From the NCBI GenBank assembly GCA_019419585.1, contig DXZQ01000015.1:1-64000 (forward strand): a stretch of DNA of 64,000 nucleotides, in the 5' to 3' direction. The notes below the pieces were generated by a model. It was not told where the DNA came from and ran no database searches. It worked only from the letters and a program-made list of their open reading frames with translations. Within the stretch, counting starts at the first letter, position 1; the number at the start of each line of letters is the position of its first letter. The position numbers and the translations under genes were made by a program. This DNA is from Collinsella sp. (lineage in GTDB: Bacteria > Actinomycetota > Coriobacteriia > Coriobacteriales > Coriobacteriaceae). This document shows positions 1-5,685 of the stretch, in pieces.

Positions 1-89
1 GGCGGCTGGTCCGGTCCGACCGGGCCGCGCGGCAAGGAGATATATTGCCAGACCGCGAAGCCCTGTGGGTCGTCAATTCCACTCTTCAC
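1..89 (-). CDS. possible 5' end of an unidentified protein, cut by window edge
   Basis: An open minus-strand frame begins at a GTG (87-89) with a weak AGGA three bases upstream and runs off the left edge, giving about 29 residues including DDPQGFAVWQYISLPRGP. Codon third positions are mostly G or C, as in the real genes here, and the peptide looks protein-like. The opposite strand is also open over this stretch, so strand assignment is uncertain. Product not recognised. Confidence 0.3.
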   Translation of the reverse strand, partial: MKSGIDDPQGFAVWQYISLPRGPVGPDQP

Positions 90-109
90 AAGTCCTACAC
101 AACATATCG

Positions 110-152
110 CTTTCTATAGCTAATAGAAAGACTGGTGCGGATCTTCCGCACG
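110..152. other. two small dyad symmetries in the gap left of rplT
   Basis: A perfect 8-base inverted repeat (110-117 and 123-130, arms CTTTCTAT and ATAGAAAG) is followed by a second hairpin around 136-152 (GTGCGGA and TCCGCAC). They lie in the 5' flank of the possible edge gene and could be an operator or an attenuator. Nothing else was recognised between 90 and 250. Confidence 0.35.
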
Positions 153-250
153 TATCAGATGATGACCCTTTGGTTTAGGAATATATAGAGATCGGTCACC
201 TGTAAGTGTCTATCTACCCGCGCTTTTAGCAATGTAAACCGCGCTTCAGA

Positions 251-289
251 TAAAAAGAGGGAGCGCCGCGCACAACGCGACACTCCCCT
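251..289 (-). terminator. rho-independent terminator of infC-rpmI-rplT
   Basis: On the minus strand a GC-rich stem (GGGGAGTGTCGCG pairing with CGCGGCGCTCCC, loop TTGTG) is followed by TTTTTA. It starts about 20 bases after the rplT stop codon. Confidence 0.85.
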
Positions 290-308
290 AGCGATTCAAG
301 AGAATCTA

Positions 309-668
309 TTAGGCCTCGAGAGCCTTCTTGGCGATGGTAGCCAGCTCGTTGAAGGACTCGATGTCCTCGTAAGCCATCTGAGCCAGGACCTTGCGGTCGA
401 GCTCGATGCCGGCAACCTTCAGGCCATGCATGAACTGAGAGTAAGAGATGTCGTTCAGGCGAGCAGCAGCGTTGATACGGGTAATCCAGAGAGAACGGAT
501 CTCGCGCTTCTTGTTGCGGCGATCACGATACTGATACTGCAGGGAGTGCTGGACCTGCTCTTTAGCATGCTTGTAAGTACGCGAAGCGGCACCGTAGTAA
601 CCCTTCGCACGGTGCATAACGGTACGGCGCTTCTTCTTGGCGGCAACAGCGCGCTTAATACGTGCCAT
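309..668 (-). CDS. rplT: 50S ribosomal protein L20
   Basis: Bacterial ribosomal protein L20, needed for early assembly of the large subunit on 23S rRNA; in Firmicutes it also represses its own operon by binding the leader. The 119-residue product has the usual length, a very basic N-terminal tail (MARIKRAVAAKKKRRT) and the globular C-terminal half with SYSQFMHGLKVAGIELDRK. A GGAG lies about 10 bases before the ATG. It is the last gene of infC-rpmI-rplT and is followed by an intrinsic terminator. Confidence 0.98.
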   Translation of the reverse strand: MARIKRAVAAKKKRRTVMHRAKGYYGAASRTYKHAKEQVQHSLQYQYRDRRNKKREIRSLWITRINAAARLNDISYSQFMHGLKVAGIELDRKVLAQMAYEDIESFNELATIAKKALEA

Positions 669-714
669 GTTCTATCAACTCCTAGACGGTAAAACGAAAA
701 ACGGGAACGCGAAC

Positions 715-906
715 TTAGGCGAGACGCGACTTGATGACCTTGCGGTCGGCAGCGGCGATCTCGGTCTCCTGACGGAAGCCACGCTTACGCTTGGTGGACT
801 TCTTGCTCAGGATGTGGCTCTTGAAAGCCTTGGCGCGCATAAGCTTGCCGGTACCAGTCTTGCGGAAACGCTTCTTGGTGCCGCTGTGGGACTTCATCTT
901 AGGCAT
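715..906 (-). CDS. rpmI: 50S ribosomal protein L35
   Basis: Small basic ribosomal protein L35 of the large subunit. The 63-residue product starts MPKMKSHSGTKKRFRKTGTG, the hallmark L35 N-terminus, and continues with the lysine- and arginine-rich core. An AAGGAG lies seven bases before the ATG. It sits between infC and rplT with 46 and 32 base gaps, the conserved bacterial order, and is presumably translated from the same transcript. Confidence 0.98.
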   Translation of the reverse strand: MPKMKSHSGTKKRFRKTGTGKLMRAKAFKSHILSKKSTKRKRGFRQETEIAAADRKVIKSRLA

Positions 907-938
907 GAAATACTCCTTAATCGGTTACAGAACACTAG

Positions 939-1493
939 TTACTTGGTATCGCTTGCCGCTTTATCCTCATCGAAGGCGCCCTTAATCGGGGCGAGCAGCA
1001 TAAGCATGTTACGGCCTTCCATCTTAGGCTTGGACTCGACCGTAGCGTAAGGCTTGAGATCCTCGGCGAGACGCTCGAGAACGTTAAGGCCCTGCTCCGG
1101 GTGAGCCATCTCACGGCCGCGGAACATGATGGTGATCTTAACGCGTGCGCCCTTCTTGAGGAAACGCAGAACGTGGCCCTTCTTGGTCTCGTAGTCGCCA
1201 ACGTCAATCTTGGGTCGGAACTTCATTTCCTTGACCTCGACCTTGGACTGGTTCTTACGAGCAGCCTTGGCCTTCATGGCCTGCTGGTACTTGAACTTAC
1301 CGTAGTCCATGACCTTGCAGACCGGCGGCTCCGCGTTGGGAGCGATCTCGACCAGGTCGAGACCCTGATCGTCGGCGACGCGCTGGGCATCGCGGATGGC
1401 GAACAGGCCGAGCTGAGAGCCATCGACGCCAATCAAACGGCACGAAGATGCAGTGATCTCGTCGTTGATGCGGGTGTCATCAGACTTAGCTAT
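939..1493 (-). CDS. infC: translation initiation factor IF-3, probable AUA start
   Basis: IF-3 binds the 30S subunit, prevents premature 50S joining and discriminates against non-canonical start codons. The product shows the N-terminal signature (TRINDEITASSCRLIGVDG), the linker (CKVMDYGKFKYQQ) and the C-terminal domain (KEMKFRPKIDVGDYETK, FRGREMAHPEQG). The longest ATG reading starts at 1508, but that ATG overlaps the GGAGG (1502-1506) and has no Shine-Dalgarno of its own. Eight bases after the GGAGG lies an in-frame ATA (1491-1493), giving a 184-residue protein starting IAKSDDTRIN. Rare AUU/AUA-type starts are an established autoregulatory device of infC, so ATA is preferred here by inference. 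First gene of the infC-rpmI-rplT operon. Confidence 0.93.
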   Translation of the reverse strand: MAKSDDTRINDEITASSCRLIGVDGSQLGLFAIRDAQRVADDQGLDLVEIAPNAEPPVCKVMDYGKFKYQQAMKAKAARKNQSKVEVKEMKFRPKIDVGDYETKKGHVLRFLKKGARVKITIMFRGREMAHPEQGLNVLERLAEDLKPYATVESKPKMEGRNMLMLLAPIKGAFDEDKAASDTK

Positions 1494-1501
1494 TTTCCCT
1501 A

Positions 1502-1506
1502 CCTCC
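1502..1506 (-). promoter_or_regulatory. ribosome binding site that decides the infC start
   Basis: GGAGG on the minus strand, eight bases upstream of the in-frame ATA codon at 1491-1493. The upstream ATG (1506-1508) shares a base with it and so cannot use it. This supports a rare start codon. Confidence 0.7.
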
Positions 1507-1510
1507 ATTC

Positions 1511-1577
1511 ATAAAAAAATAACCCGGCGCTTCTCAGCAACCAGGTCGTACACATAGACTTCCTCGATTTGAGGAAG
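1511..1577 (-). promoter_or_regulatory. infC leader: hairpin plus terminator-like attenuator
   Basis: Reading toward infC on the minus strand there is a perfect 7-bp hairpin (1577-1559, CTTCCTC and GAGGAAG) and then a two-part stem (1545-1523: CCTGG with CCGGG around GCT-GAGA-AGC) followed at once by TTATTTTTTT. The U-tract ends just before the infC ribosome binding site. This is the layout of an attenuated ribosomal-protein leader. Control by L20, as in Bacillus, is inferred from the operon only. Confidence 0.65.
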
Positions 1578-1626
1578 AGAATCTAAGTTGTATGACCAGT
1601 CAGCTGCTCATTGGCGCCAAAAGGTG

Positions 1627-1642
1627 GGAACCCTCGGGTTCC
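1627..1642. other. perfect 7-bp hairpin upstream of infC leader
   Basis: GGAACCC-TC-GGGTTCC. It lies between the tRNA-Leu terminator repeats and the infC leader and may be part of the 5' leader structure or a weak terminator. The stretch 1578-1710 otherwise holds nothing I can name. Confidence 0.4.
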
Positions 1643-1710
1643 TCTTTAGGGCATTGCGGGAACAACGCCTTGCGAATAATAACACGTACAGCGCGTTATC
1701 ACATTACGTA

Positions 1711-1779
1711 CACGAAAAAGGGGCCTTGACCCCCCTTGAACGCTCGCTTGCATGCATGGTGCCCGAGGCGAGACTCGAA
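1711..1779 (-). repeat. partial duplicate of tRNA-Leu 3' end plus terminator
   Basis: This 69-base stretch matches 1895-1963 with few differences at an offset of 184. On the minus strand it holds the last part of tRNA-Leu (T-arm and acceptor, with CCA), a spacer, and a G-run/C-run hairpin ending in TTTTT (1715-1736). It has no D-arm or anticodon arm, so it is not a functional tRNA. Confidence 0.8.
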
Positions 1780-1894
1780 GGGCCTTCGCTTCGCGAAGCC
1801 CCGGGCTTCGGGCGCGTGGCGCCCTCGCCACGCTCCGCTACAAACAGGCCACAGGCCTGTTTGCTTAACGCTTCGCGCGCTCACGCGAGTTCGG

Positions 1895-1963
1895 CACGAA
1901 AAAGGGGGCCGCAACCCCCTTGAACGCTCACTTGCATGTATGGTGCCCGAGGCGAGACTCGAA
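1895..1963 (-). repeat. parent copy of the tRNA-Leu 3' end/terminator repeat
   Basis: This segment includes the 3' end of the intact tRNA-Leu and its terminator and is repeated at 1711-1779. The 115 bases between the copies are GC-rich, contain CACAGGCCTG-like short palindromes and no recognisable gene. Confidence 0.8.
1899..1921 (-). terminator. rho-independent terminator of tRNA-Leu
   Basis: On the minus strand, GGGGG-TTGCGG-CCCCC followed by TTTTT, about 20 bases after the CCA end of the tRNA. Confidence 0.8.
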
Positions 1964-2027
1964 CTCGCACGTTGTTGCCAACGGTGGATTTTGAGTCCAC
2001 TGCGTCTGCCAATTCCGCCACTCGGGC
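1941..2027 (-). tRNA. tRNA-Leu(CAA)
   Basis: On the minus strand the acceptor arm GCCCGAG pairs with CTCGGGC, followed by ACCA (CCA encoded). The anticodon stem GTGGA/TCCAC encloses the loop CTCAAAA, giving anticodon CAA, which reads UUG. A long variable arm (CGTTGGCAACAACG) and TTCGAGT in the T-loop fit a class II leucine tRNA of 87 nt. Confidence 0.95.
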
Positions 2028-2066
2028 ACGCAATGCGTGAGTTAGTTTATCACAGCTTTCTACCGA

Positions 2067-3500
2067 TTAGTCCGAAAATGGAACTTCGAGCATTTCGATG
2101 AGTTCGACCGTGCGGAGCATCTCGCGCTGACGGCATCCACGACCGTCGACCGAAGCCTCACCCATCTGGTTATCGTAAGGGTCCTCGCGCATGCCGTCGA
2201 AAGAGGGCTCAAACTCTGCCTGGAATCGATTGTTGGCCACCATACGCCACGGGTCGAGATTGCCAAAGTAGTGACGGCGGCGCCACTCCTCCCCCATCCT
2301 GCGAGCAGAAGATCCAAATGACACGTCGGCGTTGAGCCAACCGGTCTGCGGCGTATAGAACTCTGCCCAGTCGTGCGACCCCACCGAATCGGGCGCAACG
2401 TACAGGCCGCTCTGCCAACGGGCAGGCACGCCCGCGATACGGCACATGGTGATAAACGTGAGCGCCATAACGCCGCAATCGCCGCGGAGCGAATGCGCGC
2501 AGTCATCGGCAATAGATCCCAAAAGCAAGTACGGCGGCTGATAGCGATAGTCGATGTACTGCGTCAGGTAATCATAGATAGCACGGGCGCGATCGAGCGG
2601 ATCCTCGAGCCCGTCAATGACACGGGCTGTCAGCTGCTGTAGATACGGCGTGAATGCAATGTGCGGACGGTCCTCGGAGGTGTCCACGGGCAGTGGCACG
2701 TCCATGCAAGGATGCATCGGAAGCGTACCCCCATAGACATCACGATAAGCGGCATCAATTTGATAGCGATAGGTCACCGAGAATGAGCGCTCACTCGAAG
2801 AAGACCACGAGGCGGTACGCGCCGAAGCATTCGCGGGGGCAACAGCACCCTCCGGCGTCATATCGAGAACCTCGATATGAGACTGTTGACGACAGGCGGC
2901 GGCAACGGGTAGCCACGCGCGAACAGTCTCTCCATCTAGAGCACCGGGGACAGACACGGACGCTTTAAGCGTAATGACGCGAGCCAATCCGTTTTGTGAC
3001 TCCATCTCCTTGAGCATCTCGTTGCGCAGTGCTATTCCGCCCGTAGAATCGGGCCGCATGCCGGGAACCTCTTTGGGATATACGCGAAGCGAATCGAGGA
3101 AGTTGTCGAGAACGAACAGTTCGCCATCGATAAAGCGCCAGTCAATACGCTTACGATTAATCAGGTCATCAAACTGCTCTTCGGTAAACTCTGGCCACTC
3201 CTCGCGAATCATCGCAATAGCCTGATCGCGCGACACCGAAAAATGAAGCGGCGTCTCGAGCATGCGATACCGCTCGGCACGAACACAAGCAGCCAGCGAA
3301 GGCTCGGGGTTCTGCTCCAGAAGGCGATCGCAGGCAGCAACAGCCTGCATCAAATACCCGGCATCCTTAAGACGAAGAATCTCAGGCGGTAGCCCAATAT
3401 CGAGATGGCGAAAATCATCACTGCAAACATCAACAGAGCAGCCAACAGGACCCTCGTCAATAACCTTCCCATCCGAAGGCAGTACATTAATAACAGCCAT
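2067..3500 (-). CDS. transglutaminase-like domain protein
   Basis: A 477-residue protein with a transglutaminase-like (cysteine-protease fold) core in its C-terminal half. The catalytic triad candidates are Cys in RGDCGVMALTF, His in GSHDWAEFYTP and Asp in GWLNADVSFG. The N-terminal 250 residues include a segment rich in tetratricopeptide-like helices and were not assigned to a family. No clear signal peptide was seen, so it may be cytosolic. The ATG at 3498-3500 is preferred over the upstream start at 3518 because GGAG lies seven bases before it. It is monocistronic, next to tRNA-Leu. Its substrate cannot be told from sequence; related proteins act as peptidases or deamidases. Confidence 0.8.
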   Translation of the reverse strand: MAVINVLPSDGKVIDEGPVGCSVDVCSDDFRHLDIGLPPEILRLKDAGYLMQAVAACDRLLEQNPEPSLAACVRAERYRMLETPLHFSVSRDQAIAMIREEWPEFTEEQFDDLINRKRIDWRFIDGELFVLDNFLDSLRVYPKEVPGMRPDSTGGIALRNEMLKEMESQNGLARVITLKASVSVPGALDGETVRAWLPVAAACRQQSHIEVLDMTPEGAVAPANASARTASWSSSSERSFSVTYRYQIDAAYRDVYGGTLPMHPCMDVPLPVDTSEDRPHIAFTPYLQQLTARVIDGLEDPLDRARAIYDYLTQYIDYRYQPPYLLLGSIADDCAHSLRGDCGVMALTFITMCRIAGVPARWQSGLYVAPDSVGSHDWAEFYTPQTGWLNADVSFGSSARRMGEEWRRRHYFGNLDPWRMVANNRFQAEFEPSFDGMREDPYDNQMGEASVDGRGCRQREMLRTVELIEMLEVPFSD

Positions 3501-3614
3501 ACCAAAACTCCAAGTCACTAGAACGCTTGAAGCCCATTGTAGCGAGATAAAAAGAAAGCCCCAACAAGGGAGCCATCAACACCGCTGAACGGTAACCATA
3601 TAACTAAAATCAGA

Positions 3615-3695
3615 CCAGTAACCCTGTAGCAAGTTAACAAAGGAGGCCCCGTTTCCCCGGAGCTGTTTCCGTCGCGCGACTTCTGGCAAAGCCAG
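3615..3695. repeat. 81-bp direct repeat, copy 1
   Basis: Starts CCAGTAACCCTGTAGC and ends in the small hairpin CTGGCAAAGCCAG. It is near-identical to 3714-3794, with an offset of 99. Confidence 0.85.
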
Positions 3696-3713
3696 TAGCC
3701 ATCTTAATTCAGC

Positions 3714-3794
3714 CCAGTAACCCTGTAGCGAGTTAACGAAGGAGGCCCCGTTTCCCCGGAGCTGATTCCGTCGCGCGACTTCTGGCGAAGCCAG
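3714..3794. repeat. 81-bp direct repeat, copy 2
   Basis: Near-identical to 3615-3695, differing at a few positions. Its GGAGGCCCCGTTTCCCC segment also pairs with 3818-3834 to make a long hairpin downstream of fba. Confidence 0.85.
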
Positions 3795-3834
3795 GTGAGC
3801 GCGAGGGAAACAGCGTAGGGGAAACGGGGCCTCC
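3741..3834 (-). terminator. large hairpin downstream of fba, possible 3' element
   Basis: Perfect 17-base arms (3741-3757 and 3818-3834) enclose about 60 bases that contain an inner hairpin CTGGC-GAA-GCCAG. It begins about 20 bases after the fba stop. No U-tract follows on the minus strand, so it may be an mRNA 3'-stabilising or factor-dependent element rather than a classical terminator. Confidence 0.55.
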
Positions 3835-3855
3835 GGCGGGAAGTTAAACCGCTAC

Positions 3856-4722
3856 TTATGCCTTGTTGACGGAGCCAAACTCCTCCATGAGCTCCTTGGT
3901 GCGGGCAACGATGTTGTCGCGACCAGGCTTGAGGAGCTTGCGGGGGTCAAAGCCCTTGCCCTGCTGATCCTTGCCAGCCTCGATGTACTCGCGGACGCCC
4001 TTGGCGAAGACGAGCTGCAGGTCGGTGTTGACGTTGATCTTGGAGATGCCCAGGGAGATGGCCTTCTTGATCTGATCCTCGGGGATGCCGGTGCCACCGT
4101 GCAGGACGAGGGGCAGGTCGCCGGTCTGGGCCTTGATCTCGCCCAGACGCTCGAAGGAAAGGCCAGCCCAGTCGGCGGGGTACACGCCGTGGATGTTGCC
4201 AATACCGCAGGCGAGGAAGTCGACGCCCAGGTCAGCGATCTGCTTGCACTCAGCAGGATCAGCGAGCTCGCCGCTGGAGGTCACACCGTCCTCGGTGCCG
4301 CCGATGCCGCCGACCTCGGCCTCGATGGACATGCCCTTGGAGTGGGCAAGCTCAACGAGCTCCTTGGTGCGGTCGAGGTTAAGCTGGAAGGTCTCCTCGT
4401 GAGAGCCGTCATACATGATGGACGTGAAGCCGGCCTCGATGCACTTGAAGCAGTCCTCGTAAGAACCGTGATCGAGGTGAAGGGCGACGGGAACGGTAAC
4501 GCCCGTGGCCTCGACGGCAGCCTTGACCATGTCGGCGCAGACCTTGAAACCGCCCATCCACTTAGCGGCACCAGCGGTGCACTGAAGGATCAGCGGAGAC
4601 TTGGCCTCCTCGGCGGCCTGGAGAATAGCCAGGGTCCACTCGAGGTTGTTGGTGTTGAAGGCACCGAGACCGTACTTGCCGGCCTCAGCCTTCTTGAGCA
4701 TGTCTGCTGCGTTGACGAGCAT
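3856..4722 (-). CDS. fba: class II fructose-bisphosphate aldolase
   Basis: Zinc-dependent aldolase that splits fructose 1,6-bisphosphate into dihydroxyacetone phosphate and glyceraldehyde 3-phosphate in glycolysis. The 288-residue length matches the FbaA family. Class II motifs are clear: GAFNTNNLEW near the N-terminus, HLDHGSYEDC (metal His and catalytic Asp), SIEAEVGGIGGTEDG, LACGIGNIHGVY and the phosphate-binding LVLHGGTGIPEDQI with KINVNTDL. The ATG at 4722 is chosen because AGGAGG lies nine bases upstream; the frame is open further but without support. It is monocistronic, with a promoter-like region at 4723-4917 that includes an inverted CGTCCAAAC/GTTTGGACG pair. Confidence 0.96.
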   Translation of the reverse strand: MLVNAADMLKKAEAGKYGLGAFNTNNLEWTLAILQAAEEAKSPLILQCTAGAAKWMGGFKVCADMVKAAVEATGVTVPVALHLDHGSYEDCFKCIEAGFTSIMYDGSHEETFQLNLDRTKELVELAHSKGMSIEAEVGGIGGTEDGVTSSGELADPAECKQIADLGVDFLACGIGNIHGVYPADWAGLSFERLGEIKAQTGDLPLVLHGGTGIPEDQIKKAISLGISKINVNTDLQLVFAKGVREYIEAGKDQQGKGFDPRKLLKPGRDNIVARTKELMEEFGSVNKA

Positions 4723-4757
4723 AAAAGAAACCTCCTGTAAGGTTGCTCCGATAACGC

Positions 4758-4887
4758 CTGAGATTTTACCACGGCGTACCCGAGCATAAACGTTCGTTTG
4801 TTCACGAATATCGTCCAAACAGACTTTTTTTGACCGTTTGCCCTACGGAATTGACCCGTTGGGGAAAAATAGCTTGACGTTTGGACG
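4758..4887 (-). promoter_or_regulatory. fba upstream region: -10-like box and inverted repeats
   Basis: On the minus strand TGGTAAAAT lies about 40 bases before the fba ATG and could be an extended -10; no good -35 was found. Upstream are TTCGT-GAACAA-ACGAA and a 9-base inverted pair (4811-4819 with 4879-4887), which are candidate operators for a sugar-responsive regulator. Confidence 0.35.
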
Positions 4888-4917
4888 CTTCTCGTGCTTC
4901 AAAAGCCGACTATTAAG

Positions 4918-5601
4918 CTACATCCGCATGAAAGGGTTCTGCATGAGCTCGCGTGCCATGGTGGTCGAATCGCCATGACCGGTTAGGCAAACGGTATCGG
5001 GCGGGAGAAGCCGGGCGAGCTTGGAGAGCGAGCGCAGAATCGCCGCCTCGTCTCCTCCAGAAAGATCGGTGCGGCCGTGCCCGCCCGGAAACAGGGTGTC
5101 GCCCACAAAGGCAATGTCCCCCTGCTCGGTGACAGCAAACAAGACGATCCCGCCCGGCGTATGCCCTGGCGTCTCGATCACCTGCAGGCAGATATCGCCC
5201 ACCTCGATAGCATCGCCCTCGGCGAGCAGGCGCGTCGGCTCACCCGGATCGGGCGTCTCGATGCCCCACATAGCTCGCTGTTCCTCGATATTCGCATGCG
5301 GCACCGCCACATCCTTAGCACACAGCTCATACTGGCAGCCCTCACCAGCGGTGGTTCGCACGCCGGCAACACCACCAACATGATCGGCATGGCCATGAGT
5401 GCATACGGCGCCAAGCACGTGTACGCCGGGGTGTTCGGCTCGAATATGCTCCACCAAGCGCTCGCCTTCCCATGCGGGGTCGATAATCACGCACTCATTG
5501 TCCGAAATGACAGCATAGCTATTGGTCTGAATGGGACCGTTTACGAGCGTCTCGATCTCGACCGATCCCTTGGGAGTTAAATCCAAGGACACAGCACTCA
5601 T
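4918..5601 (-). CDS. MBL-fold metallohydrolase, glyoxalase II-like
   Basis: Metallo-beta-lactamase fold hydrolase of 227 residues. The metal-binding signature is CTHGHADHVGG near residue 69, followed by the downstream ligands in TPGHTPGG, FVGDTLFPGGHGRTD and CLTGHGDSTT. These residues are typical of glyoxalase II-like thioesterases (YcbL/GloB-like), which hydrolyse S-lactoylglutathione or related thioesters; the real substrate is unknown. GAGGAGAGGG lies before the ATG. It lies downstream of relA in the same direction, separated by a strong dyad at 5622-5649, a neighbourhood seen in other bacteria. Confidence 0.85.
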   Translation of the reverse strand: MSAVSLDLTPKGSVEIETLVNGPIQTNSYAVISDNECVIIDPAWEGERLVEHIRAEHPGVHVLGAVCTHGHADHVGGVAGVRTTAGEGCQYELCAKDVAVPHANIEEQRAMWGIETPDPGEPTRLLAEGDAIEVGDICLQVIETPGHTPGGIVLFAVTEQGDIAFVGDTLFPGGHGRTDLSGGDEAAILRSLSKLARLLPPDTVCLTGHGDSTTMARELMQNPFMRM

Positions 5602-5621
5602 GTCCCTCTCCTCTCTATAGA

Positions 5622-5649
5622 ACTCGAGGCATCAAACGATGCCTCGAGT
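5622..5649. terminator. 12-bp perfect hairpin between relA and the MBL gene
   Basis: ACTCGAGGCATC, loop AAAC, GATGCCTCGAGT. It lies between the relA stop and the next gene and has no long U-tract. It may act as a weak terminator or processing site. Confidence 0.5.
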
Positions 5650-5685
5650 GTAGCGAATATCGATAATGTGACACGTTCGTCGCGA

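Noticed and set aside
1..123. plus-strand frame with a collagen-like GPTGPRG at the left edge
   Set aside because: Only about 40 codons to a stop with Cys/Ser-rich end; the minus strand over the same bases looks at least as coding. Not enough sequence to support it.
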